This document shows positions 31,954 to 39,488 of a stretch of DNA of 57,437 nucleotides, piece after piece. Location: NCBI GenBank assembly GCA_959601025.1, contig CAUGOD010000018.1:1-57437 (forward strand). Direction: 5' to 3'. Source of the DNA: an uncultured Oscillospiraceae bacterium (lineage in GTDB: Bacteria > Bacillota > Clostridia > Oscillospirales > Acutalibacteraceae). The position numbers were made by a program, and so were the translations under genes. The notes beneath the pieces were generated by a model. That model saw nothing but the letters and a program-made list of their open reading frames with translations. It did not search any database and was not told the DNA's origin. Each line of letters starts with the position of its first letter. The stretch's first letter is position 1.

Positions 31954-33315
31954 GTGGACGGAAGAGAGTTCCCTGTGATCCGGCTCAGCCCGGCGGCGGA
32001 GGCAGTGATCGCCCGGCTGGAGGAAAACGGCTTTGAAGCCTGCGCGGTGGGCGGCTGTGTACGGGACGCCCTGCGCGGAGCAACACCCCACGACTGGGAT
32101 ATCGCCGCCGCCGCTCTGCCGGAGGAGACCATCCGCTGCTTTTCGGATTGTCCGGTGATCGAGACCGGGCTGCGGCACGGCACGGTGACCGTCCTGTGGG
32201 AAGGGGAGCCGGTGGAAATCACCACCTACCGGGTGGAGAAGGGTTATACCGACGGGCGGCATCCCGACGGGGTCGCTTTTGTCCGGCGGCTGGAGGACGA
32301 CCTGGCCCGCCGGGATTTCACCGTCAATGCCATGGCGTACCATCCCGTCCGGGGACTGACCGACCTTTTCGGCGGGCGGGCCGACCTCGCGGCAGGGATT
32401 ATCCGCTGCGTCGGAGAGACGGACCGCCGGTTCCGGGAGGACGCGCTTCGCATCCTGCGCGGGCTTCGCTTCGCCGCCTGCCTTGGCTTCACGGTAGAGA
32501 GGGAAACCGCCCGGGCGATGCGGGGGGAACAGGGGCGGCTCCGCGGCATTTCGGCTGAGCGGGTGAATGCCGAGCTCTGCCGTCTGCTGACCGGACGGGA
32601 CGCAGCCGGCGTTCTCCGCGCGTTTGCCGATGTGATCGGAACCGTCCTGCCGGAGATTGCGCCGATGCGGGGCTTTTTGCAGAACAATCCCCACCACTGT
32701 CGGGATGTGTGGGAGCATACCCTCGCCGCGCTGGACGCGTCGCCCCCGGATTTGCTGATCCGGCTGGCTTTGTTGTTCCATGACAGCGGCAAGCCCTTTA
32801 CCTATACCGAGGACGCGGCCGGCGTGGGGCATTTTCACGGGCATCCGGCGGTGAGCGAACGGCTTGCTGATCAGGCGATGCGCCGACTGCGGTTCGATAC
32901 CGCTGCGCGGGAGAGGGTCTGTCGGCTGGTCAAAGCGCACGACGTGCCGGCGGAGAACCGGCCGCGTTTCGTCCGACGCTGGCTGAACCGGCTGGGGGAA
33001 GAGGATTTCCGCCGCCTGCTCGCTGTCAAGCGGGCGGATACGCTGGGGCAGGCGCCGCTTTACCAGCCGCCCCGGCTGGCGGTGCTGGACGGTCTGGAGC
33101 AGACGCTGAAGGAGACCCTCCGCGGGAAGGAATGCTTCCGCATGAAGGACCTCGCTGTCGGCGGGCGGGACCTGCTTGCCCACGGGATTCCAGAGGGACC
33201 GGCGGTGGGAGAGGCCCTCCGCTTCCTGTTGGACGGGGTGCTGGACGGCCGCTTCCCGAATGAACGGGAACCGCTGCTTGAAGCGCTTCCAAATCCGCGT
33301 GTAGGAAAACCGTAA
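31954..33315 (+). CDS. cca: CCA tRNA nucleotidyltransferase with HD domain
   Basis: A 453-aa class II CCA-adding enzyme that builds and repairs tRNA 3' CCA ends. Seen: ACAVGGCVRDALRGATPHDWDIA (GGxVRD and the DxD-type metal site, about 29-51), RHGTVTVLWEGEPVEITTYR, RRDFTVNAMAYHP (motif C region), RILRGLRFAACLGF (motif E/base recognition region), and an HD domain (HHCRDVWEHTLAALD, LLFHDSGKP, HFHGHP) as in the longer forms. GTG start at 31954 has AGGAG 8 nt upstream; a TTG six codons earlier is less likely. It follows DUF1848 by 14 nt, so co-transcribed. Confidence 0.92.
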   Translation: MDGREFPVIRLSPAAEAVIARLEENGFEACAVGGCVRDALRGATPHDWDIAAAALPEETIRCFSDCPVIETGLRHGTVTVLWEGEPVEITTYRVEKGYTDGRHPDGVAFVRRLEDDLARRDFTVNAMAYHPVRGLTDLFGGRADLAAGIIRCVGETDRRFREDALRILRGLRFAACLGFTVERETARAMRGEQGRLRGISAERVNAELCRLLTGRDAAGVLRAFADVIGTVLPEIAPMRGFLQNNPHHCRDVWEHTLAALDASPPDLLIRLALLFHDSGKPFTYTEDAAGVGHFHGHPAVSERLADQAMRRLRFDTAARERVCRLVKAHDVPAENRPRFVRRWLNRLGEEDFRRLLAVKRADTLGQAPLYQPPRLAVLDGLEQTLKETLRGKECFRMKDLAVGGRDLLAHGIPEGPAVGEALRFLLDGVLDGRFPNEREPLLEALPNPRVGKP

Positions 33316-33405
33316 ACCGGGATGGGAAAGAACTTTCGTCTGTCGCAAGGGATGCGTCTCTTTCCGGCCCTAAGGCGCCGCCTTGAGGCGGAACAGGAGG
33401 ATAGC

Positions 33406-34170
33406 ATGATGAAAAATAAGAAACGGGATGGGACGGAATCGCTCGCCGGCCGCGCGGGAGGGTTCGCTGATAGGAAGGGAGGCTCTTTTGTGCAGCCGAT
33501 CGGCAATGACGCGGCAGGCGGCGGGTATATGCTGATCACCGGGCGGTATGAGACCGGCTCTCCGGAAATAAAAGCACAGATCGCCGGTATTCTGGGAACC
33601 GAGCGGACGGCGGAGACCTACCGTCTGTATTTTTACTGGTATAATGTGCTCCACGAGCTGGGGCACGCCATCCTGCATTTTAACGAGCATCCTCTGTACA
33701 CGGATTTTGAGGAGGAGCCGCTTGTCAACGCCTTTGCCGTGGCGTTCTGGTCTCTGTACGGAGAGAAGGAGAAGATGGACGCGCTGCGCGACCTGGTGAA
33801 CGCCGCGCTGTCCCGCTGCGTTTCTCCCGCGCCCTCCGGGATGGGCTACCGGGAATATGCCCGCCGGTATTGGGGAACGCCGGCGTTCTTTACCTTCAAT
33901 AATTACGCGTGGGTACAGTTCCACAGCGTGGCGGAAACGCTGCGGCGGCCCAAGCCGCTGGGGGAGGTGCTTTCTCTTCTTAGCGACCGCCCGATTACCG
34001 AACAGCTCGGATATACCTTGGCGTATGATTTGGGGGAGAAGGAGCTGCCCCTGCGGATCGTCCGGGAGGTCGTGCCGATCCTGCGTGAATGGGGCATAAG
34101 CCTTCCTGATCTGCCTCACCGGATGGTGGACGATCCTTCCCGGCATGGAATATCGACGGCTGGCTTCTGA
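33406..34170 (+). CDS. HExxH-motif protein, putative metalloprotease
   Basis: A 254-aa protein (226 aa if it starts at GTG 33490). Core: YRLYFYWYNVLHELGHAILHF with HELGH (about residues 83-87) and a downstream acidic region NEHPLYTDFEEEPLVNAFAVAFWSLYGE, which could give the third ligand in an IrrE-like manner (EExxVNAFAVAF). The C-terminal part, WVQFHSVAETLRRPKPLGEVLSLLS, is unfamiliar. Two good starts compete: ATG 33406 (AGGAGG 5 nt upstream) and GTG 33490 (AGGGAGG 7 nt upstream); the first 28 residues look low-complexity, so the GTG may be real. It is encoded between cca and rtcB. Its substrate is unknown. Confidence 0.75.
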   Translation: MMKNKKRDGTESLAGRAGGFADRKGGSFVQPIGNDAAGGGYMLITGRYETGSPEIKAQIAGILGTERTAETYRLYFYWYNVLHELGHAILHFNEHPLYTDFEEEPLVNAFAVAFWSLYGEKEKMDALRDLVNAALSRCVSPAPSGMGYREYARRYWGTPAFFTFNNYAWVQFHSVAETLRRPKPLGEVLSLLSDRPITEQLGYTLAYDLGEKELPLRIVREVVPILREWGISLPDLPHRMVDDPSRHGISTAGF

Positions 34171-34225
34171 CAGGAGGAGCGCGGCGGAAAATACATACAG
34201 CCCTAGGAAAGGAGAGCGGGCGGCG

Positions 34226-35446
34226 ATGACGTTGATTGAAGGAAAATACGCGAGCGCGAAGGTGTTCGCTTCGGTGCTGGAAGACGAGGCGGCGGAGCAG
34301 ATCCGTACCCTGTGCGACCAGCCGTTTGCGCGGGGCAGCCGTATTCGCATCATGCCGGACGTCCACGCCGGCACGGGCTGCACCATCGGCACGACCATGA
34401 CGATCGCCGATAAGCTGGCGCCCAATCTTGTGGGAGTGGATATCGGCTGCGGGATGGAAACGGTGAAGCTTGCCGGCCGCCGGCTGGAGCTGCAGAAGCT
34501 GGACAAGGTAATCCGGGAGCGCATTCCCGCTGGGATGTCGGTGCGGAACGCGCCCCATCCGCTGGCGGAGGAGGTCGACCTGACCGCCCTGCGCTGTTAT
34601 AAGGCGATCCACGCCGACCGTGCGGTCTGCAGCATCGGCACCCTGGGCGGAGGAAACCATTTTATTGAGGTAGACGAGGGAGAGGGCGGTTCCCGGTATC
34701 TGATTGTCCATTCCGGCTCCCGCCGCTTGGGGGTCGAGGTGGCGGAATACTACCAGGCGGCGGGCTGGCAGATCCTCAGCCGCGTCCGGGACGAGGATAG
34801 AGAAGCGTTGATCGCCCGGTACAAGGCGGAGGGACGGGAACGGGAGCTGGCCGCCGCGCTGAAGGCGCAGTCGGAGGCGTTCGCTCCCCCGGTCCCCCGC
34901 TCGCTGGCTTATGTTGAGGGAGCGCTGTTTGAGGATTATCTTCACGACATGGCGATCGTCCAGCGGTTCGCCGCCCTCAACCGGCAGGCGATGGTACGGG
35001 AGATTCTCCGGGGGATGAAGCTGGACGCGGAGGATGCCTTCACTACCATCCATAATTATATAGATACTGGGTCCGGCGTCCTTCGCAAGGGGGCGGTTTC
35101 CGCCAAAGCGGGAGAGCGGCTGCTCATCCCGATCAATATGCGGGACGGCAGCCTGCTCTGCATCGGAAAGGGAAACGAGGATTGGAACTGCTCCGCGCCT
35201 CACGGCGCCGGACGGCTGATGAGCCGCGCCGCCGCCCGGAATTCCTTTACCGTCTCCGCTTTTAAGAAGGAGATGGCGGGAATCTATACCACCTCGGTGG
35301 GGAAGGACACGCTGGATGAGTGCCCGATGGCCTATAAGCGGCTGGAGGATATCCTCCCCCTGCTCGGCGAAACGGCGGAGGTGACCGGTCTTCTACGCCC
35401 GGTGTACAACTTCAAGGCGGGAAGCGAGGAGCGGTCCGGGAGATAG
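34226..35446 (+). CDS. rtcB: RtcB-type RNA ligase
   Basis: A 406-aa RNA ligase that joins 2',3'-cyclic-phosphate (3'-phosphate) and 5'-OH RNA ends using GTP and Mn2+. Seen: MPDVHAGTGCTIGT (Asp45, His47), VGVDIGCGME (Asp72, Cys75), GGGNHF (His145), VHSGSRRLG (His162), HNYIDTG (His276) and SAPHGAGRLMSR, whose His326 is the predicted GMP-linked residue (His337 in E. coli). All key residues are kept. ATG at 34226 has AAAGGAG 11 nt upstream. It follows the HExxH gene by 55 nt. No RtcA or RtcR is present. Likely role: repair of tRNA or rRNA cut by stress ribonucleases. Confidence 0.93.
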   Translation: MTLIEGKYASAKVFASVLEDEAAEQIRTLCDQPFARGSRIRIMPDVHAGTGCTIGTTMTIADKLAPNLVGVDIGCGMETVKLAGRRLELQKLDKVIRERIPAGMSVRNAPHPLAEEVDLTALRCYKAIHADRAVCSIGTLGGGNHFIEVDEGEGGSRYLIVHSGSRRLGVEVAEYYQAAGWQILSRVRDEDREALIARYKAEGRERELAAALKAQSEAFAPPVPRSLAYVEGALFEDYLHDMAIVQRFAALNRQAMVREILRGMKLDAEDAFTTIHNYIDTGSGVLRKGAVSAKAGERLLIPINMRDGSLLCIGKGNEDWNCSAPHGAGRLMSRAAARNSFTVSAFKKEMAGIYTTSVGKDTLDECPMAYKRLEDILPLLGETAEVTGLLRPVYNFKAGSEERSGR

Positions 35447-35559
35447 AGAGGGCGCATCGTCGAACACTACAATCAACAGACGCTGTAGCCGCTGGCCCCT
35501 GCAACCATTGGTTGCGGAAAATGTCACGGACTGGATGGTGGTTTTCGTCGATTGTTCTT

Positions 35560-35600
35560 TGATATACTGTGAACAGGGCCAGAAATGCAAAAGCATTTCC
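35560..35600 (+). promoter_or_regulatory. Extended -10 promoter and hairpin leader (possible repeat relative)
   Basis: TGATATACT (35560-35568) is an extended -10 box. After 13 nt it is followed by hairpin GAAATGC-AAAA-GCATTTC (35582-35599), the same stem sequence as hairpin 1 of the dispersed repeat. It heads the transcript of 35634-37205. Confidence 0.52.
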
Positions 35601-35633
35601 TGTGTATCTTTTGAATTGGAAAGGGTGGCGGCT

Positions 35634-37205
35634 ATGCAGTACGAACGATTGATTATGCTGCGGAAAAAATTTGGATTGTCCCAGGAATCCATGGCAGAGC
35701 TGTTCCATGTGTCACGACAGGCGGTGCAAAAATGGGAAAACGGGAGCAGCGTCCCCGATATCGATCGTCTGATCGACATCGCCCGCTTTTTCAACGTTTC
35801 CCTCGATACTCTGCTGCGGGAGGAGGACCCCCGCGGCGTGGACGAGCTGCGGCTGGAGCGGGATATCGTTCCCCACTATCAGACGCTGACGGACTGGGAC
35901 CTGTATTCCTCCACCCTGCGGACGGAGTACCGCCAGAGCATGGAGGAGGGGAAAGACGTCGCGCGGTATCAAAAGGTGTTCGAGACTGTGGCGGAGCTGC
36001 CGTCCGACCGCTACAAGGAAGCGATGGCGGACGTATTGTTCCGCATTGTGAAGGACGCTCCGCAGCGGGAGGAGTATCCCTATAACGAGCCGTCCGACCT
36101 GGAAAGCATCCGGAAGCTCCGTATTAAAACGAAAAAAACGCTCCGCCCGGCCGGAAATTTGCGGGATCGGGTGTATGGGGCGTGGATCGGCCGTATCAGC
36201 GGCTGCGCTCTCGGAAAGCCGATGGAGGGAATCCGCCGCGGAGAGCTGGAAAAGGTGCTGAAGGCCACCGGTAATTATCCCCTTCACCGGCACGTCCGGG
36301 ACGGCGAGCTCACCGACGAAATTCTCGGTTCGGTCACATACAATCTGCGGGGCCGGTGCTTCGCCGATACCCTGGACTTTGAGCCGGCGGACGACGACAC
36401 CAACTATACTGTGCTGGGGATGAAGATTATCGAACGGCACGGCCGGGACTTCACACCGGCGGATGTGGCGGATACCTGGGTCGCCCTGCAGTCAAAGAAC
36501 GCTTACTGCACGGCGGAACGGGTGGCCTTCCGCAATTTTATCAACGGCTATGCGCCGCCCGTTTCCGCCGAGTATAAGAATGCCTACCGGGAATGGATCG
36601 GCGCGCAGATCCGGGCGGATTATTTTGGCTACATCAATCCCGGCGATCCCGAGACGGCGGCGGAAATGGCATGGCGGGACGCCTCCATCTCCCATGTTAA
36701 AAACGGCATCTACGGGGAGATGCTGGCGGCGGCCATGCTCGCGGCGGCGGCCTGTACCGGGGATATCCGGGAGGTAATCGCCTGCGGCATGGCGGAAATA
36801 CCCGCTACCTCCCGGCTGTATGAGCAGCTTGCCCGTCTGCTGGAAAATGTGGACGGCGGGATGAGCTATGAGGCGTGGTCCCGGGACTTCCACAGCCGAT
36901 GGGATGAAGCGGACCCATACGACTGGTGCCACGTCCTCTCCAACGCGGAGTTGGTGGTCGCCTCTTTGCTGTATGGGGGCGGCGACTATGCCAAATCCAT
37001 CTGCATGGCGGTGGAAAACGGTTTTGACACCGACTGCAACGGGGCTACGGTCGGATCGATCCTCGGGATGATGCACGGCTTCACCGGCATTCCGGAGGAA
37101 TGGTACGTTTTCTTCCACGACACGCTGGATACCTCGATCTTCGGGGTGGGCAAGGTCAAAGTAGCCGATCTGGTGGATGTCACGCTGGCCCAGATGGCAA
37201 AGTGA
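35634..37205 (+). CDS. HTH (XRE) - ADP-ribosylglycohydrolase fusion
   Basis: A 523-aa protein. Residues 1-70 are an XRE helix-turn-helix (LIMLRKKFGLSQESMAELFHVSRQAVQKWENGSSVPDIDRLIDIARFF). A helical linker (about 75-165) leads to an ADP-ribosylglycohydrolase domain (about 178-520): VYGAWIGRISGCALGKPMEG, ADDDTNYTVLGMKIIE (metal-binding acidic cluster), and GFDTDCNGATVGSILGMMHG (second metal site, DTDxN). These acidic residues hold two Mg2+ or Mn2+ in the DraG family, which removes ADP-ribose from protein or nucleic acid. ATG at 35634 follows AAAGGG by about 9 nt. Coupling of DNA binding to ADP-ribose removal suggests a regulator that senses or reverses ADP-ribosylation (inference). Confidence 0.87.
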   Translation: MQYERLIMLRKKFGLSQESMAELFHVSRQAVQKWENGSSVPDIDRLIDIARFFNVSLDTLLREEDPRGVDELRLERDIVPHYQTLTDWDLYSSTLRTEYRQSMEEGKDVARYQKVFETVAELPSDRYKEAMADVLFRIVKDAPQREEYPYNEPSDLESIRKLRIKTKKTLRPAGNLRDRVYGAWIGRISGCALGKPMEGIRRGELEKVLKATGNYPLHRHVRDGELTDEILGSVTYNLRGRCFADTLDFEPADDDTNYTVLGMKIIERHGRDFTPADVADTWVALQSKNAYCTAERVAFRNFINGYAPPVSAEYKNAYREWIGAQIRADYFGYINPGDPETAAEMAWRDASISHVKNGIYGEMLAAAMLAAAACTGDIREVIACGMAEIPATSRLYEQLARLLENVDGGMSYEAWSRDFHSRWDEADPYDWCHVLSNAELVVASLLYGGGDYAKSICMAVENGFDTDCNGATVGSILGMMHGFTGIPEEWYVFFHDTLDTSIFGVGKVKVADLVDVTLAQMAK

Positions 37206-37217
37206 TCCGATAAACCG

Positions 37218-37259
37218 AGCGCCGGAGACCGCGTCTAGCGGCCTCCGGCGCTGTTTTTT
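37218..37259. terminator. Terminator shared by convergent genes
   Basis: AGCGCCGGAG pairs with CTCCGGCGCT, with a CCGC/GCGG tip and TTTTTT after it on the plus strand. The stem contains the stop codon of the gene on the minus strand (37235-37480). Confidence 0.85.
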
Positions 37260-37480
37260 CTTTTAACGCTGGCGGGGGATTCCGATTTGTCGTCCTTTTC
37301 GCCGGACGGCGGAACGGACGAAGAGCAGGCGGCGCATCCTGTGCAGCCCGAGCAGCCGCCGCAGCAGCCGTCTCCGCCCTTGCCGTTTTTTGCATTTTTC
37401 CGGCGGACGATCCGATGGACGATCGCCCCGGCTACTGCCGCAAACGCGAGAAGAAGAATCACGATATCCGCGGGACTCAT
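37235..37480 (-). CDS. FeoB-associated Cys-rich membrane protein
   Basis: An 81-aa protein: one TM helix (about 5-23, IVILLLAFAAVAGAIVHRIV), a basic stretch (RRKNAKNGKGG), then a Cys cluster GCCGGCSGCTGCAACSS (about 37-53). This is the layout of the small Cys-rich proteins encoded downstream of feoB in Clostridia, which may carry or sense iron for the Feo ferrous transporter. No feoA or feoB is in the window, so here it is an orphan. ATG at 37480 has GGGAGG 7 nt upstream. Confidence 0.8.
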   Translation of the reverse strand: MSPADIVILLLAFAAVAGAIVHRIVRRKNAKNGKGGDGCCGGCSGCTGCAACSSSVPPSGEKDDKSESPASVKRKNSAGGR

Positions 37481-37525
37481 AGCGCCGCCTCCCTGTTTTT
37501 TTAGTCTACGCAAAACCGCCTCCGT

Positions 37526-38149
37526 CTATACTTCACGCAGCGGTTCTTCTCCCGCCAGAAGCCGCCCTGTCTCCTCTGCTTTCCGGAGAAAGGGGACGAT
37601 ATCCCGCCCGGCGTCCGCCCCGGCGTAGTGGACGCTGGAAACAAGCGTCCCGTTCAGGATGGTCAATACCGGACGGAGCTGCCGCTCCAGCATTTCCCCG
37701 CCCGCCGGTTCGTCCGCCCCGGCCGCGGTCAGCAGGGCGACCCGCTTGGGCTGGGCGATCGGCGGCCGGACGCCCCGGACAAACCGGGCGGCCCAATACC
37801 GCTGGGTCCGGTCGAGCACCGCTTTTAGCGGCGCGGGAAAGGACAGGTTATATACCGGCGCGGCGAACACGAGGATCGACGCTTCCTCAAGCGCCGGATA
37901 GAATTCCTTCAGGTCGGGCCGGGCGCAGCCGTCTATGGCATGACAGGCCCGGCAATCGTTGCAGGGGAGGATGGGCTGCGCAAAACAGTCGAACCGACGG
38001 ACGACGGTTTTTGCCGGAAGAGACGCTTCCAGCGCGGCAAGCAGGCGGGCCGTCGGTCCGTCCGCCCGTGGGGAACCGTTGATCAGCAGCGCTCGCCGGT
38101 CAGTAGAGCAGGGTTCGTTCCTCGCAGTAGTCGCACACAAGTAGATCAC
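37526..38149 (-). CDS. Flavodoxin-fold NAD(P)H-dependent FMN reductase
   Basis: A flavodoxin-like oxidoreductase of the NADPH-dependent FMN reductase type. Seen: ALLINGSPRADGPTARLLAAL (FMN phosphate loop GSPRxxG), PCNDCRACHAIDGC (Cys cluster common in this clostridial iron-sulfur-flavoprotein-like group) and ILVFAAPVYNLSFPAPLKAVLDR (second flavin loop). The start is uncertain. GTG at 38149 overlaps pyrB by 50 nt and has only a weak AAAGAG site; TTG at 38140 is similar, and the conserved domain begins near 38095. It is immediately downstream of pyrB on the same strand. The electron acceptor is unknown. Confidence 0.8.
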   Translation of the reverse strand: MIYLCATTARNEPCSTDRRALLINGSPRADGPTARLLAALEASLPAKTVVRRFDCFAQPILPCNDCRACHAIDGCARPDLKEFYPALEEASILVFAAPVYNLSFPAPLKAVLDRTQRYWAARFVRGVRPPIAQPKRVALLTAAGADEPAGGEMLERQLRPVLTILNGTLVSSVHYAGADAGRDIVPFLRKAEETGRLLAGEEPLREV

Positions 38150-39218
38150 CGCTCTTTCGGAAGGTGTGGGGCAGGTACGGCTCCTGATGGGTGATGCAAT
38201 GGGGATTGGAGCAGCGGGACTCCACTCCTTTGGGAGGAACGGGCAGCGTTTTCCGGTTGCCCTCCAGCATCTTCATCATCAGCGCCATCCGGGCGTACAG
38301 CCCGTATTCGGTCTGCTCAAAATATTTGGCGCGGGGATCGTCGTCCACCTCGACCGTGATTTCGTCCACCCGGGGCAGGGGATGCAGGACGATCAGGTCG
38401 CTTTTGGCGGCTTTCATTTTGGCCCCGTCCAGCACGTACACGCCCTTCTGCCTCTCGTATTCCTCCGGCGATTCGAACCGCTCTCTTTGAATACGGGTCA
38501 TGTACAGCACGTCCAGTAGGGGCATGGCGTCGGCGAGATTGTCCATCTCCTGCCAGGCGCAGCCGGCCGCGGAAAGGAAATCCTTGATATAGCTCGGCAC
38601 ACCGAGGTTTTGGGTGGAGATCAGCACAAAGCGGTTGTCGGGGAACCCGGCCAGCGCCTTGATGAGGGAATGGACGGTGCGGCCGTTTTTCAGGTCCCCG
38701 CACAGCCCGACGCACAGCCCGCGGAAGGTCCCCTTTTCATGCCGCAGGGTAACCAGATCGGTCAGGGTCTGGGTGGGATGCAGGTGGCCGCCGTCCCCGG
38801 CGTTGATCACCGGCACGCGGGAATAGAGGGAAGCCGCTTTGGCCGCCCCGGCGACGGGATGGCGCATGGCGATGATGTCCGCATAGCCGCTCACCACCCG
38901 GACGGTGTCCTTCAGGCTTTCGCCCTTGGAAACCGAGGAGTTGGCCGGGTTGTCGAAGCCGATGATCCGCCCGCCCAGCCGCAGCATGGCGGTTTGGAAG
39001 GACATCTGAGTGCGGGTGGACGGTTCATAAAACAGGGTGGCCAGGATTCGGCCCCGGCAGACGCCGTAATAGTCGTCCATATGCTCCCGGATGTCGCAGG
39101 CGAGCCGGGTGATTTCCTCCCATTCCCCCACCGACAGGTCGGCGAGATCGATCAGGTGACGCGATTGCATGGGCTCCACTTCCGTTTCTTCTGTGTCAAA
39201 GCTGTTAAAATTCATCAT
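38100..39218 (-). CDS. pyrB: Aspartate carbamoyltransferase fused to a PyrI-like zinc domain
   Basis: A 372-aa protein catalysing carbamoyl phosphate + aspartate to carbamoyl aspartate, the committed step of pyrimidine synthesis. Catalytic signatures: FYEPSTRTQMSF (carbamoyl phosphate loop, about 64-75), SVSKGESLKDT (80s loop), MRHPVAGAA, INAGDGGHLHPTQTLTD and LHPLPRVDEI. After residue 330 a tail carries Cys336, Cys341, Cys362 and Cys365, spaced C-x4-C-x20-C-x2-C. This matches the zinc domain of E. coli PyrI (C-x4-C-x23-C-x2-C), the part that contacts PyrB; the allosteric nucleotide-binding domain of PyrI is absent. ATG at 39218 is kept, but ATG at 39170 is possible. A promoter lies at 39253-39281. 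Confidence 0.9.
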   Translation of the reverse strand: MMNFNSFDTEETEVEPMQSRHLIDLADLSVGEWEEITRLACDIREHMDDYYGVCRGRILATLFYEPSTRTQMSFQTAMLRLGGRIIGFDNPANSSVSKGESLKDTVRVVSGYADIIAMRHPVAGAAKAASLYSRVPVINAGDGGHLHPTQTLTDLVTLRHEKGTFRGLCVGLCGDLKNGRTVHSLIKALAGFPDNRFVLISTQNLGVPSYIKDFLSAAGCAWQEMDNLADAMPLLDVLYMTRIQRERFESPEEYERQKGVYVLDGAKMKAAKSDLIVLHPLPRVDEITVEVDDDPRAKYFEQTEYGLYARMALMMKMLEGNRKTLPVPPKGVESRCSNPHCITHQEPYLPHTFRKSGDLLVCDYCEERTLLY

Positions 39219-39252
39219 ACGACGGCGCGGCCTTTGCCGTCCGCCGTTCTAC

Positions 39253-39281
39253 AGTTTACCAGCTTTTTCGTCCCGGTGCAA
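39253..39281 (-). promoter_or_regulatory. Sigma-A promoter of pyrB
   Basis: Minus strand TTGCAC (39281-39276), 17-nt spacer, TAAACT (39258-39253), about 35 nt before the first ATG. No PyrR attenuator was recognised. Confidence 0.62.
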
Positions 39282-39382
39282 CCGTTCCCCTGCGGAAATT
39301 CAGAAAGAACCGCAAAAGTCGGCGAAGGCTGCCGACTGCCGGAGCTACTGGGCCGTAACCCCGCCTTTTTATGAGGAATCGA

Positions 39383-39411
39383 TTGATATTTTTGCCTTTC
39401 GTCAGTATAAT
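39383..39411 (+). promoter_or_regulatory. Sigma-A promoter of murD
   Basis: TTGATA (39383-39388), 17-nt spacer, TATAAT (39406-39411), about 78 nt before the TTG start. Confidence 0.78.
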
Positions 39412-39488
39412 ATACCAGTATGGGCGCGGCGCGGGAAGCCGGCGGCCCGCATGGAACCGAACGTTTTTCTGAAGGATGATGAGGAGCT

